Positions 35,359-45,591 of a stretch of 64,000 bases of DNA are shown here, piece after piece. The first letter of the stretch is position 1; each line of letters opens with the position of its first letter. Where the stretch lies: contig RIBL01000009.1 in NCBI GenBank assembly GCA_003762875.1, positions 1 to 64,000 on the forward strand, given 5' to 3'. The notes below the pieces were generated by a model. That model had not been told where the DNA came from. It was given only the letters and a program-made list of their open reading frames with translations, and ran no database searches. Position numbers and translations under genes: made by a program. Origin of the DNA: Muribaculaceae bacterium Isolate-110 (HZI). Its GTDB lineage: Bacteria; Bacteroidota; Bacteroidia; Bacteroidales; Muribaculaceae.

Positions 35359-35676
35359 ATGCATAAGTTACACATCAAAAAAGGCGACATTGTCTATGTG
35401 CTCGCAGGTGAAGACCGCGGCAAAGAGGGCCGTGTGCTTAAAGTCCTCGTGCAGAAGCAGAAGGCAATCGTGGAAGGTGTAAACATGGTTACCAAAGCCA
35501 CCAAGCCCAACGCTCAGCACCCCCAGGGCGGCCTCATCAAAATGGAAGCCCCCATCGCCATCTCCAACATCGCCTTGATCGACCCCAAGTCGGGCAAGCC
35601 TACCCGCATCAGCATCCGCCGCGAGAATGGCAAATCAATCCGCATTTCTAAAAAATCAGGAGAGGAAATTAAGTAA
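35359..35676 (+). CDS. rplX: 50S ribosomal protein L24
   Basis: L24 (105 residues) starts 50S assembly. The KOW motif is in [20 protein letters not shown], then [19 protein letters not shown]. The stop overlaps the rplE start (TAATG). Confidence 0.97.
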   Translation: MHKLHIKKGDIVYVLAGEDRGKEGRVLKVLVQKQKAIVEGVNMVTKATKPNAQHPQGGLIKMEAPIAISNIALIDPKSGKPTRISIRRENGKSIRISKKSGEEIK

Positions 35677-36227
35677 TGAGCAGCACATCTGTAAAGAAGG
35701 ACTATCAGGAACGCATCGTTCCCGCCCTCACCGAAAAGTTCAGCTACACCACCCCCATGCAGGTCCCCAAGTTGAAGAAAATCGTCATCAACCAGGGCCT
35801 CGGTGCAGCTACCCAGGATAAGAAACTCATCGAGACAGCCATCAACGAGCTCACCGCCATCACTGGCCAGAAAGCAGTGGCTACTCTCTCGCGCAAGGAC
35901 ATCTCTAACTTCAAGCTCCGCAAGAAGATGCCCATCGGCGTAATGGTGACCCTCCGCCGCGAGAAAATGTACGAGTTCCTCGAAAGACTCGTGCGCGTCG
36001 CCCTTCCCCGTATCCGCGACTTCAAGGGTATCGAGAGCAAGCTCGACGGCCGTGGCAACTACACCCTCGGCATCACCGAGCAGATTATCTTCCCCGAGAT
36101 CAACATCGACGCTATCAACAAGCTCATGGGCATGAACATCACCTTCGTGACATCGGCCAATACCGACGAAGAAGGCTACGCTCTGCTCAAGGAATTTGGT
36201 CTCCCTTTCAAGAACGCTAAAAACTAA
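35676..36227 (+). CDS. rplE: 50S ribosomal protein L5
   Basis: L5 (183 residues) carries 5S rRNA into the large subunit. Sequence [40 protein letters not shown] and [18 protein letters not shown] is standard. In E. coli the start of this cistron holds the S8 repressor site; no clear match was found here by eye. Confidence 0.98.
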   Translation: MSSTSVKKDYQERIVPALTEKFSYTTPMQVPKLKKIVINQGLGAATQDKKLIETAINELTAITGQKAVATLSRKDISNFKLRKKMPIGVMVTLRREKMYEFLERLVRVALPRIRDFKGIESKLDGRGNYTLGITEQIIFPEINIDAINKLMGMNITFVTSANTDEEGYALLKEFGLPFKNAKN

Positions 36228-36236
36228 GCACACCCT

Positions 36237-36548
36237 ATGGCTAAAGAATCAATGAAGGCCCGCGAAGTGAAGCGCGCCCGTCTTGCAGCCAAGTACGCCC
36301 AGAAGCGTGCCGAGCTCAAGAAGATTGTTAACTCAGGTGTCGACGAAGAGAACCGCGCCGAGGCTTACGAGGCCGCTCAGAAACTCCAGTCGCTCCCCAA
36401 GAACAGCAATCCCATCCGCCTCCACAACCGCTGCTCCATCACAGGCCGTCCCAAGGGATACATCCGCCAGTTCGGCATCTCGCGTATCCAGTTCCGAGAA
36501 ATGGCCTCTGCAGGACTCATCCCCGGCGTCAAGAAAGCATCCTGGTAA
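36237..36548 (+). CDS. rpsN: 30S ribosomal protein S14, zinc-free form
   Basis: S14 (103 residues) of the long C-minus type: it has [20 protein letters not shown] but no CxxC pairs, so no zinc is bound. Start [20 protein letters not shown]. The next gene is 224 bases on, a gap much larger than others in the cluster. Confidence 0.96.
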   Translation: MAKESMKAREVKRARLAAKYAQKRAELKKIVNSGVDEENRAEAYEAAQKLQSLPKNSNPIRLHNRCSITGRPKGYIRQFGISRIQFREMASAGLIPGVKKASW

Positions 36549-36609
36549 AGTGACCCACCCGCACAGGCTAAGCTCCCCTGAGACGAGCCCCACGCGGACC
36601 AAGCCATAG

Positions 36610-36652
36610 TGTCGGCGGCCCTCGGAGCCGTTACCTCCAAGGCCGCCCGACA
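36610..36652 (+). promoter_or_regulatory. Hairpin in the rpsN-rpsH gap
   Basis: TGTCGGCGGCC (36610-36620) pairs with GGCCGCCCGACA (36641-36652) with one bulged base, enclosing a 20-base loop. It lies in the only large gap (36549-36772) of the spc group, before rpsH. It could be an S8 feedback element or a transcript-processing site; both are guesses. Confidence 0.35.
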
Positions 36653-36772
36653 TACAAAGGCTTACATCACACTCAAAAGACCACCCCCTCTCATCCTCCC
36701 GCTCTGACAAAATTCACAGTGAGTATTAAATATTGTTGGGACATTCCCCAATCAATTTAAACAATTTTACAA

Positions 36773-37171
36773 ATGACTGATCCTATCGCAGATTATCTGA
36801 CAAGATTGAGGAACGCAATCAAGGCCAACCACCGTGTGGTCGAGATACCGGCCTCAAACTTGAAGAAGGAGATTACCAAAATCCTCTTCGACCAAGGCTA
36901 CATCCTCAACTACAAGTTTGAGGAAGGCGAAAATCCCGCAGGCATCATTAAGATCGCCCTCAAGTACGATCCCGTTGACAAAGTCAACGCCATCAAGGAC
37001 CTTCAGCGCGTATCGCGTCCCGGTCTCCGCCGCTACACCGGCTACAAAGACATGCCCCGCGTATTGAATGGACTCGGCATCGCCATCCTTTCCACTTCAA
37101 AGGGCGTAATGACCAACAAAAAGGCACGTGACCTCAAGATCGGAGGCGAAGTGCTCTGCTACGTTTACTAA
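36773..37171 (+). CDS. rpsH: 30S ribosomal protein S8
   Basis: S8 (132 residues) binds helix 21 of 16S rRNA and is the repressor of the spc operon in E. coli. Start MTDPIADYLTRLRNAIKANH and the C-terminal GIAILSTSKGVMTNKKARD are typical. A structured 224-base spacer precedes it. Confidence 0.97.
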   Translation: MTDPIADYLTRLRNAIKANHRVVEIPASNLKKEITKILFDQGYILNYKFEEGENPAGIIKIALKYDPVDKVNAIKDLQRVSRPGLRRYTGYKDMPRVLNGLGIAILSTSKGVMTNKKARDLKIGGEVLCYVY

Positions 37172-37192
37172 TCAAATAGGAGGAAAATCAAC

Positions 37193-37750
37193 ATGTCACG
37201 TATAGGTAAAGCTCCCATTGAGATTCCCGCCGGTGTAACTGTCACCGTCGACAAGGACAACGTAGTAACCGTCAAGGGTCCCAAGGGCACCCTCACTCAG
37301 AAAGTCAACCCCGATCTCGAAGTCAAGGTAGAAGACGGTCACGTCGTAGTGACCCGCCCCTCTGACGACCGCGAGCACCGCGCACAGCACGGCCTGTTCC
37401 GCGCTCTCATCCACAACATGGTCGTAGGCGTATCTACCGGCTACCGCAAAGAAATGGAACTCGTAGGCGTAGGTTACCGCGCCGCATCCAACGGCCAGGT
37501 GCTCGAGCTCTCGCTCGGCTTCTCTCACGCCATATACATAAAGCTTCCCCCCGAAATCAAGGTTGAGGCCAAGACCGAGCGCAACAAGAATCCTCTCATC
37601 ATCCTTGAGAGCGATGATAAGCAGCTCCTCGGCCAAGTGTGCGCCAAGATTCGTTCACTCCGCAAGCCCGAGCCTTACAAGGGCAAAGGTATCAAGTTTG
37701 TGGGCGAAGTTATCCGTCGCAAGTCTGGTAAGTCAGCAAGCGCAAAATAA
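37193..37750 (+). CDS. rplF: 50S ribosomal protein L6
   Basis: L6 (185 residues), two related domains near the sarcin-ricin loop. Start MSRIGKAPIEIPAGVTVTVD, later YRKEMELVGVGYRAASNGQ and EPYKGKGIKFVGEVIRRKSG. A Shine-Dalgarno-like AGGAGG lies eleven bases before the ATG, unusual in this cluster. Confidence 0.98.
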   Translation: MSRIGKAPIEIPAGVTVTVDKDNVVTVKGPKGTLTQKVNPDLEVKVEDGHVVVTRPSDDREHRAQHGLFRALIHNMVVGVSTGYRKEMELVGVGYRAASNGQVLELSLGFSHAIYIKLPPEIKVEAKTERNKNPLIILESDDKQLLGQVCAKIRSLRKPEPYKGKGIKFVGEVIRRKSGKSASAK

Positions 37751-37768
37751 TTTTAACGTCTACTAACT

Positions 37769-38110
37769 ATGGTTACAAAGATACAGCGTAGAAATAAAAT
37801 CAAGGCCCGCATCCGCGGCAAGATTTCAGGCACCGCAGCGCGTCCCCGCATGTCGGTGTTCCGCAGCAACAAGCAGATTTACGTTCAGCTCATCGACGAC
37901 CTCGCAGGCAAGACGCTCTGCGGAGCCTCGTCCAAAGGCATCGAGGAAGGCACAAAGTGCGAAATCGCTGCCAAGGTCGGTGAGGAAATCGCCAAGAAGG
38001 CCATCGCCGCAGGCATCTCCGAAGTCGTTTTCGACCGTAACGGTTACCTCTTCCACGGTCGTGTTAAATCACTGGCTGACGCCGCTCGCAATGGCGGTCT
38101 CAAATTCTAA
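37769..38110 (+). CDS. rplR: 50S ribosomal protein L18
   Basis: L18 (113 residues) binds 5S rRNA with L5. Motifs [20 protein letters not shown] and [20 protein letters not shown]. rpsE starts six bases after its stop. Confidence 0.97.
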   Translation: MVTKIQRRNKIKARIRGKISGTAARPRMSVFRSNKQIYVQLIDDLAGKTLCGASSKGIEEGTKCEIAAKVGEEIAKKAIAAGISEVVFDRNGYLFHGRVKSLADAARNGGLKF

Positions 38111-38116
38111 ATCACT

Positions 38117-38635
38117 ATGGCATTAAAGAATAATAAAGTTAAGTCCACAGGCGATCTCGAGCTCCACGACCGTCTCGTTGCCATCAACCGTGTCACCAAG
38201 GTTACCAAGGGTGGCCGCACTTTCACTTTCGCAGCCATCGTTGTCGTTGGTAACGAAAACGGCATCGTAGGCTGGGGACTCGGCAAAGCCAATGAAGTTC
38301 AGGCTGCAATCGCCAAAGGCGTGGAAGCTGCCAAGAAAAATCTCATCAAGGTGCCCGTACACAAAGGCACCATCCCCCACGAGCAGGAAGCCAAATTCGG
38401 CGGCTCTCGCGTAATCCTCAAGCCCGCAAGCCACGGTACCGGTGTAAAAGCCGGTGGTGCTATGCGTGCCGTCCTCGAGAGCGTGGGCATCACCGACGTC
38501 CTCTGTAAGTCAAAGGGCTCGTCCAACCCCCACAATCTCGTCAAGGCCACTATCGAGGCCCTCGGCGAGCTCCGCTCACCCGCACAGGTTGCCCAGAACC
38601 GCGGCATCTCAATCGACAAAGTGTTTAACGGCTAA
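38117..38635 (+). CDS. rpsE: 30S ribosomal protein S5
   Basis: S5 (172 residues) helps form the mRNA entry site and decoding fidelity. Motifs [40 protein letters not shown] and [18 protein letters not shown]. Length is usual for the phylum. Confidence 0.98.
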   Translation: MALKNNKVKSTGDLELHDRLVAINRVTKVTKGGRTFTFAAIVVVGNENGIVGWGLGKANEVQAAIAKGVEAAKKNLIKVPVHKGTIPHEQEAKFGGSRVILKPASHGTGVKAGGAMRAVLESVGITDVLCKSKGSSNPHNLVKATIEALGELRSPAQVAQNRGISIDKVFNG

Positions 38636-38650
38636 TCTTCACCAACAGCA

Positions 38651-38830
38651 ATGGCAAAAATCAAAATCACCCAGATTAAGAGCCGCATCAATGCTCCCGC
38701 AGTGCAGAAACGCACTCTCGACGCCCTCGGCTTGAAGAAAATGCATCACTCGGTAGTCCTCGAGGACACCCCCTCAGTGATGGGTATGGTTAAAGCAGTG
38801 CATCACTTGGTTGAAGTGACCAACGCCTAA
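38651..38830 (+). CDS. rpmD: 50S ribosomal protein L30
   Basis: A 59-residue small protein between rpsE and rpl[21 protein letters not shown], then [20 protein letters not shown] and [14 protein letters not shown]. The fold and position are those of L30. The gene is intact; it ends 23 bases before rplO. Confidence 0.96.
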   Translation: MAKIKITQIKSRINAPAVQKRTLDALGLKKMHHSVVLEDTPSVMGMVKAVHHLVEVTNA

Positions 38831-38853
38831 TTTCTAAAAATCTTTACACTACT

Positions 38854-39300
38854 ATGGATTTAAGCAATCTGAAACCGGCAGTAGGTTCCGTACATAAGAA
38901 AACCCGCATAGGCCGCGGTCCCGGCTCCGGCAAAGGCGGCACATCTACCCGTGGTCACAAGGGCGCAAAGTCCCGCTCGGGTTACAGCCGCAAGATCGGC
39001 TTCGAGGGCGGTCAGATGCCCCTCCAGCGTCGTCTCCCCAAATTCGGCTTCAAGCCCCTTCAGCGCACCGAATACAAGGCTGTCAATCTCGCTGATCTCG
39101 AGGTGCTCGCCGCCAACGCCAACCTTGACAAGATCACACCCGCCGAGCTCATCGCCGCAGGTATGGTCAACGGCAAGCAGCCCGTCAAGATCCTGGCCAA
39201 CGGCACCCTCACCAAGAAGCTCGAGGTCGTAGCCAACGCTTTCTCGGCTGCCGCTGAAAAGGCCATCACCGAAGCAGGTGGCACTGTAACTAAAATCTAA
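38854..39300 (+). CDS. rplO: 50S ribosomal protein L15
   Basis: L15 (148 residues), a late assembly protein with an extended Gly/Lys/Arg-rich arm: [20 protein letters not shown] and [17 protein letters not shown]. It precedes secY by 20 bases. Confidence 0.98.
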   Translation: MDLSNLKPAVGSVHKKTRIGRGPGSGKGGTSTRGHKGAKSRSGYSRKIGFEGGQMPLQRRLPKFGFKPLQRTEYKAVNLADLEVLAANANLDKITPAELIAAGMVNGKQPVKILANGTLTKKLEVVANAFSAAAEKAITEAGGTVTKI

Positions 39301-39320
39301 TCAACCCCTCCCCCCTCGCA

Positions 39321-40670
39321 ATGAGATTTATTCAGACAATCCGTAACATTTGGACCATAGAGGAGCTGAGAAAGCGCATCCTCGTGACCCTTATGCTGGT
39401 GCTCGTTTATCGACTCGGCTGTTACGTAGTCCTTCCGGGTATCTCGCCCGAGGACCTCGACGCCCTTTCGAACTTCACCAACAGAAGCGGCCTCATGCAG
39501 TTGCTCGACATGTTCTCGGGCGGTGCTTTCTCTCAGGCATCCATCTTTGCCCTCGGTATTATGCCCTACATCACTGCATCCATCGTGATACAGCTTCTGG
39601 GCATGGTGCTGCCTTCATTCCAGAAGATGCAGCGCGAAGGTGAAAGCGGACGCCAGAAGCTCAGCCAGTACACCCGCTACCTGACTGTGCTCATCCTGCT
39701 TCTCCAAGGCCCGGCATATCTCGTAAATCTCCAGGTCCAGGTGAGTGCCGCCACAGGCGGTGCCCACATGGGCTTCTGGACGATTGCGTTCCTGACGGTC
39801 ATCCTCGCGGCCGGCTCCATGTTCATCATGTGGCTCGGAGAGCGCATCACTGACCGCGGCATTGGCAATGGTATCTCCTTCATCATCCTTGTAGGTATCA
39901 TCGCCCGCCTCCCGGGAGCACTCTTTTACGAGTTCACAAGCCGTCTCCCCGGATCTACCGGCAGCCAGGGCGGTCTCATCATGTTTGTGGTAGAGATCAT
40001 CCTCCTTTTTGCCGTTACCGTAGGCGCGGTATTGCTCGTGCAGGGCACACGCAAAGTGCCCGTGCAGTATGCCAAGCGCATCGTGGGCAACCGTCAGTAC
40101 GGCGGTGCACGCCAGTACATCCCCCTCAAGGTCAACGCAGCCGGCGTGATGCCCATCATCTTCGCCCAGGCCATCATGTTTATCCCCATCACCCTCGCCG
40201 GCTTCGGCAGCTCCGAAGGCGCATCGGGATTCACAGCAGCGTTCTCCGACATCAACGGCTTTTGGTACAACCTTGTATATTTCATCCTCATTGTCGCCTT
40301 CACCTACTTCTACACCGCCATTACCGTGCGTCCCACCCAGATGGCCGAAGACATGAAGCGCAACAACGGATTCATCCCCGGTGTGAAGCCTGGAAAGAAG
40401 ACCGCAGAGTATCTCGACTCCATCATGTCGCGTATCACACTCCCCGGCTCACTCTTCCTCGGCATCGTAGCCATCCTCCCCGCCTTCGCTCGCTTCTTCG
40501 GCATCAGCCAGAACTTCGCGCAGTTCTTCGGCGGCACATCGCTCCTTATCCTTGTCGGAGTAGTGCTCGACACTCTCCAGCAGATAGAGAGCCACCTCAT
40601 GATGCACCACTACGACGGTCTCATGAAGGACGGCAAGATAAAAGGTCGCACCACAGGTTCAGCTTATTGA
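39321..40670 (+). CDS. secY: Preprotein translocase subunit SecY
   Basis: SecY is the channel of the Sec translocon in the inner membrane. The 449-residue protein has ten membrane helices and the conserved plug/pore segments: LLDMFSGGAFSQASIFALGI, MPYITASIVIQLLGMVLPSF and the cytoplasmic loop GKKTAEYLDSIMSRITLPGS. It lies after rplO, as in most bacteria, and is followed by map after 33 bases. Confidence 0.98.
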   Translation: MRFIQTIRNIWTIEELRKRILVTLMLVLVYRLGCYVVLPGISPEDLDALSNFTNRSGLMQLLDMFSGGAFSQASIFALGIMPYITASIVIQLLGMVLPSFQKMQREGESGRQKLSQYTRYLTVLILLLQGPAYLVNLQVQVSAATGGAHMGFWTIAFLTVILAAGSMFIMWLGERITDRGIGNGISFIILVGIIARLPGALFYEFTSRLPGSTGSQGGLIMFVVEIILLFAVTVGAVLLVQGTRKVPVQYAKRIVGNRQYGGARQYIPLKVNAAGVMPIIFAQAIMFIPITLAGFGSSEGASGFTAAFSDINGFWYNLVYFILIVAFTYFYTAITVRPTQMAEDMKRNNGFIPGVKPGKKTAEYLDSIMSRITLPGSLFLGIVAILPAFARFFGISQNFAQFFGGTSLLILVGVVLDTLQQIESHLMMHHYDGLMKDGKIKGRTTGSAY

Positions 40671-40703
40671 TCCGGTCTCAATCGGAATTGCAGATATTGA
40701 TTA

Positions 40704-41486
40704 ATGATCTATCTTAAGACACCCGAAGAAATCGAGAAAATGCAAGCGGCATGCACACTCGTGAGCCGCACACTTGGCGAAGTAGCCAAGTGTGTGGCTC
40801 CCGGTGTGACTACCCGCCATCTCGACAACGTAGCCCGCGAATTTATGCGCGACAACGGCGGCAAGCCCGCCTGTCTCGGCTACGGCGGATTTCCGGGCAC
40901 CCTCTGCATCGAAGTCAACGAAACGGTGGTCCACGGATTCCCCTCGGGCTACGAACTGCGCGAGGGCGACATCGTAGGCATCGACACCGTCGTCGAGCTC
41001 GACGGATACAACGGCGACATGTGCTACACATTCCCCGTCGGAGAAGTCAGCCCCGAAGTGATGCAACTGCTGCTCACCACCAAAGAATCGCTCTATAAAG
41101 GCATCGAAGCCGCCCAGGAAGGCAGGCGCATAGGCGACATCGCCAACGCCGTCCAGACCTACTGCGAGCGTCGCGGCTACACCGTAGTGCGGGAGATGTG
41201 CGGCCACGGCATCGGACGCAAGATGCATGAAGACCCCGAAGTGCCCAACTACGGTCGCAAAGGATGTGGTCCGGTACTTAAGAAAGGCATGTGCATATGC
41301 ATCGAGCCGATGATCAATATGGGCAGCCGCAACATAGTCATCGAGCGCGACGGCTGGCAGTGCCGCACCAAGGACCGCAAACCATCGGCCCACTACGAGC
41401 ACACCATCGCCATCCAGCCCGAAGGACCACGCATCCTCACCACGTTTGACTACATACAGCAGGCGTTGGGCGAAAGATTCATCTGA
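40704..41486 (+). CDS. map: Methionine aminopeptidase, type I
   Basis: Removes the N-terminal Met from new proteins. 260 residues with the five metal ligands in order: Asp in [19 protein letters not shown] (two), His in [14 protein letters not shown], Glu in CIEPMINMG and Glu in HYEHTIAIQ. No N-terminal zinc-finger extension. It sits between secY and infA, the standard place. Confidence 0.97.
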   Translation: MIYLKTPEEIEKMQAACTLVSRTLGEVAKCVAPGVTTRHLDNVAREFMRDNGGKPACLGYGGFPGTLCIEVNETVVHGFPSGYELREGDIVGIDTVVELDGYNGDMCYTFPVGEVSPEVMQLLLTTKESLYKGIEAAQEGRRIGDIANAVQTYCERRGYTVVREMCGHGIGRKMHEDPEVPNYGRKGCGPVLKKGMCICIEPMINMGSRNIVIERDGWQCRTKDRKPSAHYEHTIAIQPEGPRILTTFDYIQQALGERFI

Positions 41487-41539
41487 CCCCCGTCAATATC
41501 CCCAATCACCAATTACCACCCTCACCATCACAACAACGT

Positions 41540-41758
41540 ATGGCAAAACAAGCTGCAATCGAATTGGACGGAACCATCGTCGAGGCATTGTCCAACGCAA
41601 TGTTCCGTGTCGAGCTCGAGAACGGGCATGAAATCACGGCCCACATCTCAGGCAAGATGCGCATGCATTACATCAAGATACTCCCCGGCGACAAGGTAAA
41701 AGTAGAGATGTCGCCCTATGACCTCTCCAAAGGCCGCATAGCATTCCGCTACAAATAA
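41540..41758 (+). CDS. infA: Translation initiation factor IF-1
   Basis: A 72-residue OB-fold protein that blocks the A site during initiation. Sequence [20 protein letters not shown], then [20 protein letters not shown] and GRIAFRYK is diagnostic. It lies 53 bases after map and 43 bases before rpmJ. Confidence 0.97.
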   Translation: MAKQAAIELDGTIVEALSNAMFRVELENGHEITAHISGKMRMHYIKILPGDKVKVEMSPYDLSKGRIAFRYK

Positions 41759-41801
41759 TAAGCTAAAATCAATCACACACTCCACAAAGAATATCTGAAA
41801 A

Positions 41802-41918
41802 ATGAAAGTAAGAGCTTCAGTGAAAAAGCGCACCCCCGACAGCAAGATCGTGCGCCGCAAAGGACGTCTTTACGTCATCAACAAGAAAAACCCTAAATAC
41901 AAGCAGCGTCAAGGCTAA
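41802..41918 (+). CDS. rpmJ: 50S ribosomal protein L36, zinc-free form
   Basis: Only 38 residues: [20 protein letters not shown] and [18 protein letters not shown]. The usual zinc ligands (Cys, Cys, Cys, His) are all missing, so it is the C-minus type. It is complete and followed by 155 bases holding a promoter box for rpsM. Confidence 0.93.
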   Translation: MKVRASVKKRTPDSKIVRRKGRLYVINKKNPKYKQRQG

Positions 41919-42039
41919 AATAGCTTGACAGGCACCGACGGGACCATTGCGTAGGCTCAAATTGGTTAAATTGTTCTAACGATTTCTAATTTGTGTTACG
42001 CAAGGCTCGTTTTGGCCTGTTTAAATGCGAAATAACTTG

Positions 42040-42047
42040 TATCTTTG
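42040..42047 (+). promoter_or_regulatory. Internal promoter box before rpsM
   Basis: TATCTTTG matches TAnnTTTG in the 155-base rpmJ-rpsM gap, 27 bases before the rpsM start. There is no TTG at ideal spacing. It would give separate control of the rpsM-rpsK-rpsD-rpoA-rplQ group. Confidence 0.5.
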
Positions 42048-42073
42048 CAAAAAATTTTAGTCAACTTAAATAT

Positions 42074-42454
42074 ATGGCAGTTAGAATCGTGGGAGTTGAC
42101 CTCCCCCAGAACAAAAGAGGTGAAATAGCCCTGACCTACATCTACGGTATCGGTCGCAGTGCTTCCAAAAGCATCCTCGACAAAGCCGGCATTGATGTAA
42201 ACATCAAGGTCAAGGATTGGACCGACGACCAGGCCGCCAAGGTGCGTGAAGTCATCGGTGCTGACTACAAGGTCGAAGGCGACCTGCGCAGCGAAATCCA
42301 GCTCAACATCAAGCGTCTCATGGACATCGGTTGCTATCGTGGCATCCGTCACCGTAACGGTCTCCCCGTGCGCGGTCAGAGCACCAAAAACAACGCCCGT
42401 ACGCGCAAGGGCCGCAAAAAGACAGTCGCTAACAAGAAGAAAGCTACTAAATAA
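42074..42454 (+). CDS. rpsM: 30S ribosomal protein S13
   Basis: S13 (126 residues) bridges to the 50S and touches the P-site tRNA. I use the start [20 protein letters not shown] at 42074; the frame runs upstream through the promoter region without coding features. The C-terminal [20 protein letters not shown] is typical. Confidence 0.98.
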   Translation: MAVRIVGVDLPQNKRGEIALTYIYGIGRSASKSILDKAGIDVNIKVKDWTDDQAAKVREVIGADYKVEGDLRSEIQLNIKRLMDIGCYRGIRHRNGLPVRGQSTKNNARTRKGRKKTVANKKKATK

Positions 42455-42463
42455 TAACAGAAT

Positions 42464-42853
42464 ATGGCAAAAAAGACAGTCGCCGCAAAGAAGAGAAACG
42501 TCAAGGTTGACGCTGCTGGTCAGCTTCACGTTCACTCATCTTTCAACAACATCATCGTGTGCTTAGCCAACTCTGAAGGTCAGGTTATCTCCTGGTCATC
42601 AGCCGGCAAGATGGGCTTCCGTGGCTCCAAGAAGAACACCCCCTACGCTGCCCAAATGGCAGCTCAGGACTGCGCCAAAATCGCCTATGACCTTGGCCTC
42701 CGCAAAGTAAAGGCTTATGTTAAGGGTCCAGGCAACGGCCGTGAGTCTGCAATCCGCACCATCCACGGTGCCGGTATCGAAGTTACCGAAATCGTTGACG
42801 TAACTCCGCTGCCCCACAACGGATGCCGTCCTCCCAAGCGTCGTCGCGTTTAA
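42464..42853 (+). CDS. rpsK: 30S ribosomal protein S11
   Basis: S11 (129 residues) shapes the platform of 30S. Motifs [40 protein letters not shown] and [17 protein letters not shown]. It is followed by a 204-base gap before rpsD. Confidence 0.98.
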   Translation: MAKKTVAAKKRNVKVDAAGQLHVHSSFNNIIVCLANSEGQVISWSSAGKMGFRGSKKNTPYAAQMAAQDCAKIAYDLGLRKVKAYVKGPGNGRESAIRTIHGAGIEVTEIVDVTPLPHNGCRPPKRRRV

Positions 42854-43057
42854 TATCACTGGAGTAAATACATCAATCTATATCACTTTTCGTCTATCGG
42901 CTGACGTGCCCCGTGAAATGGACCACATTCAAGTCACCTCTCTGTGGTCGCGGCTGTCACTAAGAGGCACCCGTTAAGCAGCCCGCCTCACGCGGACTTC
43001 ACGCTTCAATGGCAAGAGCCGTCGCAAAAGTGCACAACTCTTAAATATAAAACAACA
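42854..43057 (+). promoter_or_regulatory. Structured leader before rpsD, candidate S4 feedback site
   Basis: The 204-base gap is the largest in the alpha group. It contains GACCACA paired with TGTGGTC (about 42919-42950) and further GC-rich segments. S4 represses its own mRNA in other bacteria, and to my recollection a distinct S4 leader motif has been described in Bacteroidia; I could not compare it. No promoter consensus was found. Confidence 0.4.
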
Positions 43058-43663
43058 ATGGCAAGATACACAGGTCCCCGCACCAAAATCGCCCGCAAGT
43101 TTGGCGAACCGATCTTCGGCGAAGACAAAGTCCTCGCTAAGAAGAACTATCCCCCGGGACAGCATGGCCTCAACAAACGCCGCAAGACTTCCGAGTACGG
43201 CGTACAGCTCCGCGAGAAGCAGAAAGCCAAATACACCTATGGCGTACTCGAGAAGCAGTTCCACAACCTCTTCGACAAGGCATCACGCGCCAAGGGTATC
43301 ACCGGTGAGATCCTTCTCCAGCTCCTCGAAGGCCGTCTCGACAACGTAGTATACCGTCTCGGCATCGCCCCCACACGCGCGGCTGCCCGTCAGCTCGTGC
43401 TTCACCGTCACATCGTGGTAAACGGCAAGGTGGTCAACATCGCCTCTTACGCCGTTAAGCCCGGCGACGTTATCGGCGTACGCGAGAAATCCAAGTCACT
43501 CGAAGTCATCTCTGATGCCCTTGCAGGCTTCAATCACAGCAAATATCCCTGGCTTGAGTGGGACGAGAACGTTAAGGCAGGCAAATTCCTCCACGTACCC
43601 GCCCGCGAAGACATCCCCGAGAATATCAAAGAGCAGCTTATCGTCGAGTTGTATTCTAAATAA
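43058..43663 (+). CDS. rpsD: 30S ribosomal protein S4
   Basis: S4 (201 residues) starts 30S assembly and regulates the alpha operon in E. coli. Start [20 protein letters not shown] at 43058. The S4 domain is [20 protein letters not shown], then [18 protein letters not shown]. No zinc Cys pattern at the N-terminus. Confidence 0.98.
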   Translation: MARYTGPRTKIARKFGEPIFGEDKVLAKKNYPPGQHGLNKRRKTSEYGVQLREKQKAKYTYGVLEKQFHNLFDKASRAKGITGEILLQLLEGRLDNVVYRLGIAPTRAAARQLVLHRHIVVNGKVVNIASYAVKPGDVIGVREKSKSLEVISDALAGFNHSKYPWLEWDENVKAGKFLHVPAREDIPENIKEQLIVELYSK

Positions 43664-43680
43664 TCATTAAATTAAGATCC

Positions 43681-44673
43681 ATGGCTATATTAGCATTCCA
43701 AAAACCTGACAAAGTCCTAATGTTGGAAGCCGATAACCATTTCGGTAAATTTGAGTTTAAGCCATTGGAGCCGGGTTATGGTATCACCATAGGTAACGCC
43801 CTTCGTCGTATCCTCCTCTCCTCACTCGAAGGCTTCGCAATATCGTCGATCCGCATCGACGGTGTGCGCCACGAGTTTGACACGATTCCCGGTGTCAAGG
43901 AAGATGTCACAAACATCATCCTTAACCTCAAAAAAGTCGATCTCAAGCAGACGGTGGAAGACACCGACTTTGAGAAGGCCTCCATCACTGTGTCAGGCAA
44001 GGAAGAGTTCACAGCCGGTGACATCGGCAAAGTCCTCTCAGGATTTGAAGTCCTGAACCCCGACCTTGTCATCTGCCATTTGGATCCGAGCGCAAGCTTC
44101 ACCATCGACCTCACTATCAACAAGGGTCGCGGCTGGGTGCCCGCCGAAGAAAACCAGGGCCCCAACGACGCCATAGATGTAATCGCCATCGACTCCATCT
44201 ATACCCCTATCAAGAATGTGAAGTTCGCCGTGGAGAACTTCCGCGTTGATCAAAAGACTGACTACGACAAGCTCACTCTCGAAATTACCACCGACGGATC
44301 CATCCTCCCCAAGGATGCTCTCAAGGAGGCAGCCAAAATCCTCATCTATCATTTCATGCTCTTCTCCGACGAGAAAATCACTCTCGAAGCCGATGAGCAG
44401 AACGGCGAAGAGGAATTTGACGAAGAAGTTCTCCACATGCGACAGCTCCTCAAGTCCAAGCTTGTCGACATGGATCTCTCCGTGCGCGCTCTCAACTGTC
44501 TGAAGAGTGCCGAGGTCGAGACTCTTGGAGAGCTCGTGGTCTTCAACAAGACCGACCTTCTGAAGTTCCGCAACTTCGGTAAGAAGTCTCTTACCGAGCT
44601 TGACGAGCTTCTTGCCAACCTCAATCTCTCCTTCGGGATGGATATCTCCAAATATAAACTTGATAAAGAGTAA
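43681..44673 (+). CDS. rpoA: RNA polymerase subunit alpha
   Basis: The 330-residue alpha subunit. The N-terminal domain for dimerisation and assembly has [20 protein letters not shown] and [20 protein letters not shown]; the C-terminal domain for UP-element and activator contact has [23 protein letters not shown] read as an HhH fold (about 255-315). Size is typical. rplQ follows after eight bases. Confidence 0.98.
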   Translation: MAILAFQKPDKVLMLEADNHFGKFEFKPLEPGYGITIGNALRRILLSSLEGFAISSIRIDGVRHEFDTIPGVKEDVTNIILNLKKVDLKQTVEDTDFEKASITVSGKEEFTAGDIGKVLSGFEVLNPDLVICHLDPSASFTIDLTINKGRGWVPAEENQGPNDAIDVIAIDSIYTPIKNVKFAVENFRVDQKTDYDKLTLEITTDGSILPKDALKEAAKILIYHFMLFSDEKITLEADEQNGEEEFDEEVLHMRQLLKSKLVDMDLSVRALNCLKSAEVETLGELVVFNKTDLLKFRNFGKKSLTELDELLANLNLSFGMDISKYKLDKE

Positions 44674-44681
44674 CTACTACG

Positions 44682-45170
44682 ATGAGACATAATAAGAAAT
44701 TCAACCATCTCAGCCGCAAGAAGGCTCATCGCGACGCGCTGCTCGCCAACATGACGATTTCGCTCATCATGCACAAGCGCATCTTCACAACGCTCGCCAA
44801 GGCCAAAGCTCTTCGCGTATATGCCGAGCCCCTCATCAACCGCGCCAAGCAGGACAGCACCCCCAATCGCCGTCTCGTGTTCTCGGAGCTCCAGAACAAA
44901 GAGGCTGTCAACGAACTGTTCCGCGAAATCTCACAGAAGATTGCCAACCGTCCCGGCGGATACACCCGTATTCTCAAGACTGGCAACCGTCTCGGTGACA
45001 ACGCCAAGATGTGCTTCATTGAGCTTGTTGACTACAACGAACTCATGCTCGACGACAAGGCTGCCGCTAAGAAATCGACCCGCACCCGTCGTTCACGCAA
45101 GAGCAGCAAGCCCGCAGCAGAGGCTCCCGCAGCCGAAGCTCCCGCTACTGAGGCTCCTGTAGCTGAATAA
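44682..45170 (+). CDS. rplQ: 50S ribosomal protein L17, with Ala/Glu/Pro tail
   Basis: L17 (162 residues). The core (1 to about 125) has [20 protein letters not shown] and [20 protein letters not shown]. Beyond it comes a basic stretch ([14 protein letters not shown]) and a repeat tail of AEAPA units ending at AEAPVAE, absent from E. coli L17 but common in Bacteroidetes. It ends the alpha group and is followed by a terminator. Confidence 0.97.
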   Translation: MRHNKKFNHLSRKKAHRDALLANMTISLIMHKRIFTTLAKAKALRVYAEPLINRAKQDSTPNRRLVFSELQNKEAVNELFREISQKIANRPGGYTRILKTGNRLGDNAKMCFIELVDYNELMLDDKAAAKKSTRTRRSRKSSKPAAEAPAAEAPATEAPVAE

Positions 45171-45196
45171 TCCAAGACAATAGATTATACAGTCAT

Positions 45197-45245
45197 AAAG
45201 ACCATTTCGGCCGAGGTATCCTACCGACGCCGGAATGGTCTTTTT
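45197..45245 (+). terminator. Rho-independent terminator of the ribosomal super-operon
   Basis: Stem of 15 bases (45197-45211 with 45229-45243, one G-T pair) with a 17-base loop and a T5 tract. It closes the alpha group 26 bases after rplQ. Confidence 0.88.
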
Positions 45246-45291
45246 CTATTCCCCCCCTTACTCTCGCTCTCACATCCATCCCTTACCTGAC

Positions 45292-45591
45292 ATGCCTCCT
45301 CCACGTATAACTACCGGCGAACGGCGCGGACTCATCGCGCTGCTCATCCTGCTCATAGCCTTCACCATCCTGCTGTGCTGGCGTGACCGATCGCTAAGCT
45401 ACCGCCATGAGGAGATAACGCAAGATCGCGCCATAAGCCCTATAGATCATATCGACACACTTCTTGACATCTCCTCCTCTGCCGATACTACCCTCGCTCC
45501 ACGTCGTCGCAGACGCAAGGCTGTCGGCATTAAGCATGCGACCGACCGCCCCGTCCCGATGCGCAGTCCGCGTGATGAGCGTATCGATTGA
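45292..45591 (+). CDS. Small single-pass membrane protein
   Basis: About 99 residues from the ATG at 45292 (MPPPRITTGERRGLIALLIL). One membrane helix (GLIALLILLIAFTILLCW) lies at the N-terminus after an ERRG turn, a start that recalls the N-terminal anchors of Bacteroidetes helix-hairpin-helix (ComEA-like) proteins. But the rest is a short polar tail with RRRRRK and no such domain. It may be a remnant of such a gene or an unrelated small protein. Weak call. Confidence 0.4.
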   Translation: MPPPRITTGERRGLIALLILLIAFTILLCWRDRSLSYRHEEITQDRAISPIDHIDTLLDISSSADTTLAPRRRRRKAVGIKHATDRPVPMRSPRDERID

